The translations under genes and the position numbers were made by a program. This document shows, piece by piece, positions 16,071 through 23,325 of a DNA stretch of 64,000 bases. Where the stretch lies: positions 1 through 64,000 of the forward strand of contig CANNUY010000003.1 in NCBI GenBank assembly GCA_947525005.1, read 5' to 3'. The first letter of the stretch is position 1; each line of letters starts with the position of its first letter. The DNA is from an uncultured Candidatus Melainabacteria bacterium (GTDB taxonomy: Bacteria > Cyanobacteriota > Vampirovibrionia > Gastranaerophilales > Gastranaerophilaceae). Under the pieces are notes generated by a model that saw only the letters and a list, made by a program, of their open reading frames with translations, did not search any database and was not told the origin of the DNA.

Positions 16071-16771
16071 GAAATGAAAACTTGAATACTGGAGCAGGTC
16101 AAGAAGGTAATGTTAATGACGGTGCTCAAAATACAGGAGCAGAAGGTGAAGAAAATCTTAATGCAGGATTAGGACAAAAGAATGACGGCTTAAATGAAGA
16201 TGGTAATGATGCTGCAAAAGGTAAAGGTGAAGAAGGGGCAGATGGAAAAGAAAACAAAAATGCTGATGATAAAGGTATTTACGGTGCTCCTGAAGTTTAT
16301 GATTACAAAGATGTTAAACTTCCGGAAGAATTTGAATATGACAAAGATATGCTCAAAGAGTTTGATGCACTTAACAAGGAAACTAATTTGTCGCAAGCTC
16401 AAGCGAATAAGTACATGGAGTTTGGAATTAGACTTGCTCAAAAACAGGGGGCAGAATTGCCTAACATGATAAAGCAATATCAACAAGCTAAGGTGGCTCA
16501 ATTCAAACAAGCTATAAATACAGATGCAGAACTTGGTGGTGGCGATAAAACAAAAATGAACGCATATCTTGATGTAGCCGATAAAGGCTATACGGCTTTT
16601 GCAAATGATGATGTAAAAGCTGCTCTTGCTGATACAGGGCTTAATTACCACCCTGCAATTATCAAGATGTTTCATAAACTCGGTGAACTTGTTGGTGATG
16701 ATAAAATTTATCAAACAAAAACTCCATCAGGCTCAACAGATGTCGCAAGTGTTTTATATGGTGCGAACTAA
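16046..16771 (+). CDS. Probable capsid scaffolding protein
   Basis: A 241-residue, very acidic protein. The first 85 residues are low-complexity, with Gly, Asn, Glu and Asp (LNTGAGQEGNVNDGAQNTG). They are followed by VYDYKDVKLPEEFEYDKDMLKEFDAL, a pattern shared by T7 gp9-like and related scaffolds. The C-terminal part (IKMFHKLGELVGDDKIYQTKTPSG) resembles the coat-binding end of these proteins. It lies directly before the capsid gene, as expected of a scaffold. It would leave the prohead before maturation. Confidence 0.75.
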   Translation: MAENNEQLGNENLNTGAGQEGNVNDGAQNTGAEGEENLNAGLGQKNDGLNEDGNDAAKGKGEEGADGKENKNADDKGIYGAPEVYDYKDVKLPEEFEYDKDMLKEFDALNKETNLSQAQANKYMEFGIRLAQKQGAELPNMIKQYQQAKVAQFKQAINTDAELGGGDKTKMNAYLDVADKGYTAFANDDVKAALADTGLNYHPAIIKMFHKLGELVGDDKIYQTKTPSGSTDVASVLYGAN

Positions 16772-16830
16772 TTAAAAAAAAACAATGGTAATAAAAAAGT
16801 ATTAGTAAAATTTTGAAAGGGAAAATGATT

Positions 16831-17826
16831 ATGGCAACAATCGGACAAAACTATTTAACATTGAAAGACATGTATTCACAAATGGAAGGTGATGGCAAAG
16901 TTACAGCAGCTCTTATTGAATTGTTTATGACTTCAAATGCTATTTTGGAAGATGCAATTGCTGTTGAATGTAACGAGGGTACAAACCACAAGACTACTGT
17001 TAGAAACGGTTTACCTTCACCACAATTCAGGAAATTCTATCAAGGGGTTGAATGTACAAAAGGTGATTATACTACTGTAACAGATACAACTGCAATGCTT
17101 GATGATTATGCTGAAATAGATCAAAAATTGGCAGATATTAACGGAAACACAGCTCAATTCAGACTGAATGAAGCAGAAGCTCATATTCAGGGTATGAATA
17201 AAACTGTTAAAACAAATATCTTCTATGGTTCCAAAGGTAAAAATGCTTCTGCATTTGATGGTTTGGCAACTCGTTATAATAAAATTTCTAATAATGAAGG
17301 TGAACTTGGTTTTCAAGTTGTTGATGCCGGTGGTACTGATGATGATAATACATCTATCTACTTTGTAACTTGGGGTGATAGACACACTCACCTATTATAT
17401 CCAAACGGTTCTCAAGCAGGTTTGAAAAGAACCGACAAAGGTCAAGTAACAGTTCAAGATGCTAGTGGCAGAAATTTTGAAGCATATCGAGATCATTTTT
17501 CTTGGGACTTAGGTTTGTCTGTTCGTAATTATCGTTCTTCTGGTCGTATTGCAAATATTTCTATTGCTAAATTAAAAGCAGGAGAAATCGATTTAATTGA
17601 TAAAATGGTTGATGAATATTACAGAATTGAAGAACATGCAGCCAATGGAAAAACCATAATTTATGCCAACAATACAATTAGGACTTGGTTGCATAAACAA
17701 GCTATGAACAAGAAAAATGTGAACTTAACCATAGATGAAGCAGCAGGTAAACCAATGGTTAAATTTTTAGGACTTCCTATTAAATCTTGTTCTGAAATTC
17801 TTAATACAGAAGCAAGAGTTCAATAG
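16831..17826 (+). CDS. Major capsid protein (BPP-1 Bbp17-like)
   Basis: A product of about 331 residues starting MATIGQNYLTLKDMYSQMEGDG. The segments NEGTNHKTTVRNGLPSPQFRKFYQGV, NIFYGSKGKNASAFDGLATRYN, SIYFVTWGDRHTHLLYPNGSQAGL and DLGLSVRNYRSSGRIANISIAKL match the pattern of the BPP-1-type (HK97-fold) capsid family found in many podoviruses. The start is the ATG at 16831 behind AAAGGG; upstream alternatives add six residues. A hairpin terminator follows, which may leave this gene as the most abundant message. Confidence 0.88.
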   Translation: MATIGQNYLTLKDMYSQMEGDGKVTAALIELFMTSNAILEDAIAVECNEGTNHKTTVRNGLPSPQFRKFYQGVECTKGDYTTVTDTTAMLDDYAEIDQKLADINGNTAQFRLNEAEAHIQGMNKTVKTNIFYGSKGKNASAFDGLATRYNKISNNEGELGFQVVDAGGTDDDNTSIYFVTWGDRHTHLLYPNGSQAGLKRTDKGQVTVQDASGRNFEAYRDHFSWDLGLSVRNYRSSGRIANISIAKLKAGEIDLIDKMVDEYYRIEEHAANGKTIIYANNTIRTWLHKQAMNKKNVNLTIDEAAGKPMVKFLGLPIKSCSEILNTEARVQ

Positions 17827-17852
17827 TCTTAACTGTTGTCGATAAGAGTTTT

Positions 17853-17880
17853 GAGCATTTTCTCTCTAAAATGCTCTTTT
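17853..17880 (+). terminator. Hairpin with T-run after the capsid gene
   Basis: A nine-base stem gagcatttt/aaaatgctc (17853-17861 and 17868-17876) with a six-base loop is followed by TTTT. It is probably a partial terminator that sets the ratio of capsid to downstream messages. Confidence 0.7.
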
Positions 17881-17912
17881 GATATTACAAGAAATCGAAA
17901 GGAAATAAAATT

Positions 17913-18326
17913 ATGAGATTAGATAGTCAAGCGATATTTTCAGATGTTCAAAAAATTACAGCTACAGCCGTTTCAACAAATGTTATTAAGATGGCAAGTA
18001 CTGAACATAATATGACAGAGGTTGCGTTCGGTACACCTGTTCCTTTGTTAATACAAGTCGTTGAAGATTTTGCAGGTGCAACGGCTCTAAAAGTTGAAGT
18101 ACAAACATCTGCAACAGAAGATTTTGCAACTCCTGTTACATTAGTTACTGCAGAAGAAACTACTGCTGCAAAACTTGTAGCAGGTTATAAATTCCCAATC
18201 ATTAGTGTTCCAAAAGGAAATTTGGGATATATGCGACTTAAATATACTCCAACTGGAACTGTAACAGCAGGTGCTATTACGGCAGGTATTGTGGATGCTA
18301 TTGATACTTCATTCCATGATATGTAA
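17913..18326 (+). CDS. Bbp16-like capsid-associated (cement) protein
   Basis: A 137-residue protein beginning MRLDSQAIFSDVQKITATAVSTNVI, then a beta-rich body with LLIQVVEDFAGATALKVEVQTSATEDF and a C-terminal LGYMRLKYTPTGT region. This is the pattern of BPP-1 Bbp16 and relatives, which lie directly after the capsid gene and are thought to decorate or stabilise the capsid. It stands alone between two hairpins, so it may be expressed at its own level. Confidence 0.75.
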   Translation: MRLDSQAIFSDVQKITATAVSTNVIKMASTEHNMTEVAFGTPVPLLIQVVEDFAGATALKVEVQTSATEDFATPVTLVTAEETTAAKLVAGYKFPIISVPKGNLGYMRLKYTPTGTVTAGAITAGIVDAIDTSFHDM

Positions 18327-18334
18327 TTGATTTG

Positions 18335-18362
18335 TGGATGCAGGTGTAAAAATCTGCATCCA
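18335..18362 (+). terminator. Hairpin after the Bbp16-like gene
   Basis: A nine-base stem tggatgcag/ctgcatcca with a ten-base loop is followed by TTTTAT. It is likely a weak terminator or attenuator in the late operon. Confidence 0.6.
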
Positions 18363-18397
18363 TTTTATAGCAGTTTTTGAAATTTAAGGAAACGAAA

Positions 18398-18646
18398 ATG
18401 GAAGATAATAATGAAATTAAAATCAATGTTTCTCAAGAACCTAAAAAACCAAAATATGATGAATGGGAAATAAAAGATGCTGTTAGAACATTGATTAGAG
18501 CAGAAGAAATCAAGCAGGATAAAGAGCTTATGTCTTTTGTAGCTCCTGAACTTGAGAAACAAAGTAAAGCAATTAAAAGTGCCGCAGAAATTTTATACGG
18601 TTCTGATAGAAAGGAAGAAGCTAATAATGAAAAAACTAACTCTTAA
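18398..18646 (+). CDS. Late phage protein, 82 residues, unknown
   Basis: It starts MEDNNEIKINVSQEPKKPKYDEWEIKDAV, with AAGGAAA before the ATG at 18398. It is charged and helical, and the stretch DEWEIKDAVRTLIRAEEIKQDKELMSFVAPEL has no family I can name. It overlaps the next gene by 20 bases. Its place between head and tail genes suggests a chaperone or head-completion role, but that is unproven. Confidence 0.5.
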   Translation: MEDNNEIKINVSQEPKKPKYDEWEIKDAVRTLIRAEEIKQDKELMSFVAPELEKQSKAIKSAAEILYGSDRKEEANNEKTNS

Positions 18647-19124
18647 AGTTAAAAAAGTTGCTTTTTATAATGGTGGATTAGTTCAGCCGAATGAAATTAT
18701 TAAAAATTACAAAGGTGAAAAAGTTCCTTCATGGGCAACTTTATTAAACGGAGAAGAAACTCCTAAAAAATCAAATGAGCAAAAGGATGCAGATAATGCC
18801 AATGGTAAAGTAGGTTCTACTTCTGAACCTCAAACCGATAATGTAACAAAAACAGAGGAAGTTATTGTTGCAGGTGATGGTGGAGTTCATACAATTCCAC
18901 AAGAAGGTGAAACTGGTGTAGGTACAGATGAAACTTCTGAAGAAGATGAAACAGATACAAATGTAGGTAAAGCTCCTGAAGAAAAAACGGAAGCTGAACT
19001 TATGGCAGAATATGATGCTCTTTTAGATGAAGCAGTTGAAAAAAATATTATGCTTGAGGGGGCAGACACTAAAACAATCGTTGAACAGATTGCAGAATTA
19101 AAAAAATTATTGGGTAAAGAATAG
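18627..19124 (+). CDS. Late phage protein with an acidic low-complexity region
   Basis: A product of about 165 residues starting MKKLTLKVKKVAFYNGGLVQPNEII, a small beta-type N-terminal domain with KGEKVPSWATLL. A long acidic Thr/Glu/Asp-rich linker (about 55-125) follows, then a C-terminal helical pair (ELMAEYDALLDEAVEKNIMLEGADTKTIVEQIAELKKLLG). N-terminal domains of this kind occur in small phage proteins near head genes, but the role is unknown. The start has GGAAGAAG upstream. Confidence 0.5.
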   Translation: MKKLTLKVKKVAFYNGGLVQPNEIIKNYKGEKVPSWATLLNGEETPKKSNEQKDADNANGKVGSTSEPQTDNVTKTEEVIVAGDGGVHTIPQEGETGVGTDETSEEDETDTNVGKAPEEKTEAELMAEYDALLDEAVEKNIMLEGADTKTIVEQIAELKKLLGKE

Positions 19125-19133
19125 GAAAAAATT

Positions 19134-19787
19134 ATGTGCATTATTACATCAACAGTTACAGTTGCAGGTATTGCAATAAGTGCTGCAGTTGCAAATACAA
19201 TGCTTGCAGTTGGTGCTGTTGCAACGATTGCTTCAACAGTTCTTGGTACGGTTTCCTCTGTTCAGCAGGGGAAATCGCAACAAGCTATGTATAATTATCA
19301 GGCTCAAGTTGCAAATGAAAATGCAAAAATTGCAAACAAAAATGCAGCAAATGAAAGACAAACTGGTATTGAAGAAGCTCGTTTGCAACGAATGAAAACA
19401 ATGCAAGCAGTAGGCAGTCAACAAGCTGCAATGGCTGCAAACGGCATGGATATAACACAGGGAACTTCGCTAGATATTATTGAAGATACTGCTGCAATGG
19501 GTGAACTTGATGCTCTACAAATTCAAACAAATTATGAACGAAAAGCACAAGCCTATGAACAACAGGCAAATAATTTCAATAATGAAGCGAATATGGATGT
19601 TATTGCAGGTAAAAACGCATATAAAACTGGAATGATAAATGCAGCTCAAACTGGTTTGAACGGTGTTGCAAAACTAACTGACGTTTCTTCTAAATGGCTT
19701 GGTTTTGGTGGGGGTGGTACTTCTTCTATTAAAACAAAGAATAAACTTAGTGGTGGTACAAAAGGCGATAATATAACCTTTTCATAA
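19134..19787 (+). CDS. Internal virion (ejection) protein, T7 gp14-like
   Basis: A 217-residue protein. A hydrophobic Ala/Val-rich N-terminus (VTVAGIAISAAVANTMLAVGAVATIASTV) is followed by a long Gln/Ala/Asn-rich helical region (QQGKSQQAMYNYQAQVANENAKIANKNAANERQTGIEEARLQR). This layout is typical of podoviral internal proteins such as T7 gp14, which are ejected ahead of the DNA and insert into the outer membrane of the cell. The position just before the tail-tube gene agrees. Confidence 0.7.
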   Translation: MCIITSTVTVAGIAISAAVANTMLAVGAVATIASTVLGTVSSVQQGKSQQAMYNYQAQVANENAKIANKNAANERQTGIEEARLQRMKTMQAVGSQQAAMAANGMDITQGTSLDIIEDTAAMGELDALQIQTNYERKAQAYEQQANNFNNEANMDVIAGKNAYKTGMINAAQTGLNGVAKLTDVSSKWLGFGGGGTSSIKTKNKLSGGTKGDNITFS

Positions 19788-19804
19788 ATATAAGGAAAAA
19801 TAAA

Positions 19805-20398
19805 ATGGCATATTCTAAAGTTGGCATATTTAATATGGCTCTAAATCATCTTGGCATAACTGCTTCTATTTCTACTAACAGTATGAACAAAGATAGCAAA
19901 GCAATCATTTTGAATAATTTTTATGAAACAGCAAGAGATGAAGTTTTAAAGGCTTTTGATTGGGGGTTTGCAAATGCTTATAAAGATTTAACTTTATCAA
20001 CAGAAAAATCACCTAATCCTAGATTTCCTTATGTTTATGATTGCCCTAATGATTGTATTGCAGGTAGGGCAATTATTGATACGGTCAAAGGTGATGAAAG
20101 AAAATTTGAACCGTATATCAACTCTATTGGGGAAAAATCATTTTTAGCGGAAGTTGAATGTGCTAGATTGCGTTATACAAAAAGGGTAGAAAAAGAAGTT
20201 TTATTTGAACCTGAATTTGTGTTTGCTCTTTCTTATTATCTAGCAGCATTAACAGGCGAAAGTATAACAGGACAACAGAAAAAAGCTGACTCTTGTTTGC
20301 AAAAATATGAATGGCGATTAAGTAAAGCAAAACAACTTAATGCACAAGAAGGTGCAGCTGATGATGAAGATAATTCTCAATATTATGACATAAGGTAG
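19805..20398 (+). CDS. Tail tubular protein A-like adaptor (T7 gp11-like)
   Basis: A 197-residue protein starting MAYSKVGIFNMALNHLGIT, with EVLKAFDWGFANAYKDLTLS and a C-terminal FALSYYLAALTGESITGQQKKAD region. This matches the adaptor/gatekeeper proteins that form the ring under the portal in T7-like and P22-like podoviruses. It precedes the tail tubular protein B-like gene, as it does in those phages. Confidence 0.8.
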   Translation: MAYSKVGIFNMALNHLGITASISTNSMNKDSKAIILNNFYETARDEVLKAFDWGFANAYKDLTLSTEKSPNPRFPYVYDCPNDCIAGRAIIDTVKGDERKFEPYINSIGEKSFLAEVECARLRYTKRVEKEVLFEPEFVFALSYYLAALTGESITGQQKKADSCLQKYEWRLSKAKQLNAQEGAADDEDNSQYYDIR

Positions 20399-20407
20399 GA
20401 AGGCAAA

Positions 20408-22708
20408 ATGGCAGGAACAAGATTAACTCAAACAAGTTTTTCTAGGGGCGAATTAGCTCCTGCTCTTTATATGAGAACAGAAATTGAACAATATTCTCTC
20501 GGTTCTAAAGAAATTAAAAATGGTTTTATTCATCAAGAGGGTTGTGTTTCAAATCGTTCAGGGCTTGAATTTATAGGTGAAGTTAAAGATAGCAATAAAG
20601 AAACTCGGAATATTCCATTCTGTTTTAATTCTGAACAAACATACATAATTGAAGCAGGCGATATGTATTTTAGATTTATTCAAGATGGTGGTTATATTGT
20701 TTATTCTGATGAATATAAAGATGAAAGCAAAAGAGGACAAATTGTAGAAATTGCAACTCCATATAAAAAAGAAGATTTAGTTAATTTAAAAATTGTTCAA
20801 TCTGCTGATGTATTAACTATTACACATATTGATTATACTCCTCGTGAGCTTATTAGATACAATCATGATAATTGGGAATTGAAAGAAATTATTATTGAAC
20901 CATGTATTGCAGCTCCAACTAATATAAAAGCCGTATGGACTGGGAAAACTGACAGCTACACAAGAACTTATAGCTATCTTGTTACGGCAGTAGATAAAGA
21001 AACATTGGAAGAAAGTGTTCGTTCAACTGTTGCATCTGCAACAGGTCATAGAGAAGCAAATTGGCTTTCAGGCGAATATATGACGATTACTTGGAATGCC
21101 GTTGAAGGAGCAGCAGAATATAATGTTTATAGAAATGTAAACGGCATTTATGGATATGTTGGAACAGCAGAAGGTACAAGTTTTGTAGATGATAATATTG
21201 AGCCTGATTTAAAAGAAGCTGCTCCTATTTTTGAAAATCCCTTTAAAGAAGGTAATAATCCTACTTGTGCAACTTATTTTCAACAAAGAAAAGTTTATGC
21301 AAGTAGTAAAGATAATCCTCAAACATTTTGGGCTTCACAACTTGCAACTTCAAACAATTTTAATATTTCAAGACCATTAATTGCATCTGATGCAATTACA
21401 CAAACTCTTGCAGATAGAGAAGTTAATGAAATTAGACATCTTGTAGGACTTAATCATTTAATCGCATTAACATCAAATACTGAATATAGAATAAATGGTT
21501 CAGATGGTGTTTTTGAAGCTAATCCTTCACCAGTTGCAACTGTTCAATCAAATTATGGTGCTTCTCATGTTCAACCGATAATTTCAGGGAATATGATAAT
21601 TTTTGTTCAATCAGGTGGCTCTGTACTTCGTGATTTGGGATATGATTATCTTTCAGATAGTTATAATGGTGCTGAATTATCTTTATTCGCAAGTCATTTA
21701 TTTGAAGGGAAAACTGTAAAATATATGGCTTATGCAAAAGAGCCTTACAGATTGATTTGGATTGTATTCTCTGATGGAACTTGTGCTTGCTTAACATACA
21801 ACAAAACTCAAAAAATTTGTGGTTGGACTAGAATTGTAACAGATGGCTTTTTTGAAAGTGTTGCTGCAATTCGTGAAGGTCAAGAAGATGTAGCATATTT
21901 TGTTGTGAGAAGATATATAAAACCTGCTTATCAGGGAAACTATGAATTTATTGAAAGTGTAGAAAATTCTGATGAAACAATGACATATTCTTATGATTGT
22001 TCCGGAACTACATATTATTCTGCAAAACCTTTTGAACTTGGAGTTGATGTTTATTCTGACATTGAGCTTCAAAATTTTGTAGGAAAAATCAATGTATTAA
22101 ATTCTTCTGAAAATAATGTAACAATAGGTGGAATTTTAAAAAGATATATTGAGCGAACAAAAAAAAGAATTATTAAAAAAGTTCAAGAAGGCTTTTTTGT
22201 TGATGCAGGTTTGAGTGCAAAATTTAACCATGAAGTAAGTTTGATTTCAGGCTTATCTCACTTAGTAGGTAAAAAGGTTATTGCATTATCCAATGGTGGT
22301 GTTATTGGTGATTTAGTTGTCAATGAGGATGGTAAAGTTCAACTGCCATTTCCAGTTAAAGAAATAACTATTGGACTTCCTTTTGAATTTAAACTTGAAA
22401 CTTTAAATATTGAAGGTGAAAATACTCAAGGATTGAAAAAAATTATTAATAATGTTTGTGTAAATATTTCAAACTCAAGAGAAGAATTTTTTATTGGTGG
22501 TTCAGAAGGGTTATATGTTGAAACGGATAGAAGTATTGAAAGTGTAAATGATAGTAATAAACTATTTTCAATTAATACTTCTGCAACTCCGATTAATTCC
22601 CCAACGACAAATGCAACAATTATTGTAATGCAAAATAATCCGTTACCTTTAACAATTCTTTCTTTGAGTGCAATGTTTAGTCTTGAAGATATTTCAGATG
22701 TTCAATGA
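20408..22708 (+). CDS. Tail tubular protein B-like nozzle protein with a fibronectin III-like insert
   Basis: A 766-residue protein starting LTQTSFSRGELAPALYMRTEIEQYSLGSKEIKNGFIHQEGCVSNRSGLEFIG, the usual start of podoviral tail nozzle (stabilisation) proteins. A region around residues 175-285 (PTNIKAVWTG ... YMTITWNAVEGAAEYNVYRNVNGIYGYVG) looks like a fibronectin type III domain inserted in the body. Then come ATYFQQRKVYASSKDNPQTFWAS and VQSNYGASHVQPIISGNMIIFVQSGGSVLRDLGYDY, which are conserved in this family. The insert could contact fibres or cell-surface sugars. Confidence 0.8.
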   Translation: MAGTRLTQTSFSRGELAPALYMRTEIEQYSLGSKEIKNGFIHQEGCVSNRSGLEFIGEVKDSNKETRNIPFCFNSEQTYIIEAGDMYFRFIQDGGYIVYSDEYKDESKRGQIVEIATPYKKEDLVNLKIVQSADVLTITHIDYTPRELIRYNHDNWELKEIIIEPCIAAPTNIKAVWTGKTDSYTRTYSYLVTAVDKETLEESVRSTVASATGHREANWLSGEYMTITWNAVEGAAEYNVYRNVNGIYGYVGTAEGTSFVDDNIEPDLKEAAPIFENPFKEGNNPTCATYFQQRKVYASSKDNPQTFWASQLATSNNFNISRPLIASDAITQTLADREVNEIRHLVGLNHLIALTSNTEYRINGSDGVFEANPSPVATVQSNYGASHVQPIISGNMIIFVQSGGSVLRDLGYDYLSDSYNGAELSLFASHLFEGKTVKYMAYAKEPYRLIWIVFSDGTCACLTYNKTQKICGWTRIVTDGFFESVAAIREGQEDVAYFVVRRYIKPAYQGNYEFIESVENSDETMTYSYDCSGTTYYSAKPFELGVDVYSDIELQNFVGKINVLNSSENNVTIGGILKRYIERTKKRIIKKVQEGFFVDAGLSAKFNHEVSLISGLSHLVGKKVIALSNGGVIGDLVVNEDGKVQLPFPVKEITIGLPFEFKLETLNIEGENTQGLKKIINNVCVNISNSREEFFIGGSEGLYVETDRSIESVNDSNKLFSINTSATPINSPTTNATIIVMQNNPLPLTILSLSAMFSLEDISDVQ

Positions 22709-22715
22709 GGTGGTT

Positions 22716-22811
22716 ATGAAAAGTAAAGCAACAAAATTAATTATTAAAACTAAAAATAAATGCACAAAACCAAAAGCTACGGTTGTAAAACCAAAATTAT
22801 CAGGGGAATAA
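22716..22811 (+). CDS. Possible 31-residue Lys-rich peptide in the tail module
   Basis: The frame MKSKATKLIIKTKNKCTKPKATVVKPKLSGE has a GAGGTGG site upstream and fills the gap between two tail genes. It is strongly basic. It may be a small virion component or a chance frame. Confidence 0.35.
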   Translation: MKSKATKLIIKTKNKCTKPKATVVKPKLSGE

Positions 22812-22815
22812 TCAG

Positions 22816-23301
22816 GTGTATGAAAAAGAAAAAAATAAAAATGATATTCTGTATATTCTTGAGCATTTAAGAGTTGAAGATCAACATGAAGCAGAAACTC
22901 AAAAAGGTAAAAATTTTAAAGAAATTATTCTTAATGAAATAATGAATACGAATACTAGAACTTATTTGGGTTGTAAAAAATCTGACAATACTCCAGTTTG
23001 TGTTGGTGGATATACAGATACAAATGAAAAAGGTGTTGGTGTTGTTTGGCTTTTATCAACTCCGGAAATAGAAAAAAATAAGCATTGCTTATTAAGGCAT
23101 ATAATAAAAGCCTTTGAAGAAATAGATGAAAAATATTGGCTTACTTGCAATATTTTATATTCTGAAAATAAGTTTGCAAAAAGATGGCTAAAAAAAATTG
23201 GATATAAATTTAATAATCCTAAGCCTGATGGGTTAGATGTTCCTGATGGTTTTGAATTTTTTTACAGGGTTAGAGAAACAAGAGGTCTTGGATGTGTTTA
23301 A
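22816..23301 (+). CDS. T7 gp13-like internal virion protein (GNAT-like fold)
   Basis: A 161-residue protein starting at the GTG at 22816. It has a GNAT-like layout: LGCKKSDNTPVCVGGYTD, GVGVVWLLSTPEIEKNKHCLLRHIIKAFEEIDEKYWLTCNILYSENKFAKRWLKKIGYKF. This closely follows the T7 gp13/DUF2833 pattern, including the 'N..H..FLKTIG' type end. Such proteins are needed for virion morphogenesis and need not be active acetyltransferases. It lies before two larger internal virion proteins, matching the T7 gene order gp13-gp14-gp15-gp16 only in part. Confidence 0.7.
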   Translation: MYEKEKNKNDILYILEHLRVEDQHEAETQKGKNFKEIILNEIMNTNTRTYLGCKKSDNTPVCVGGYTDTNEKGVGVVWLLSTPEIEKNKHCLLRHIIKAFEEIDEKYWLTCNILYSENKFAKRWLKKIGYKFNNPKPDGLDVPDGFEFFYRVRETRGLGCV

Positions 23302-23325
23302 CATTCAAAAAGAAAGGTAGAAAAG

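Noticed and set aside
16190..16714. Minus-strand frame of 174 codons opposite the scaffold gene
   Set aside because: It is rich in Ile, Phe and Cys, as expected of antisense to an acidic AT-rich gene. It has no ribosome site and opposes the late operon.
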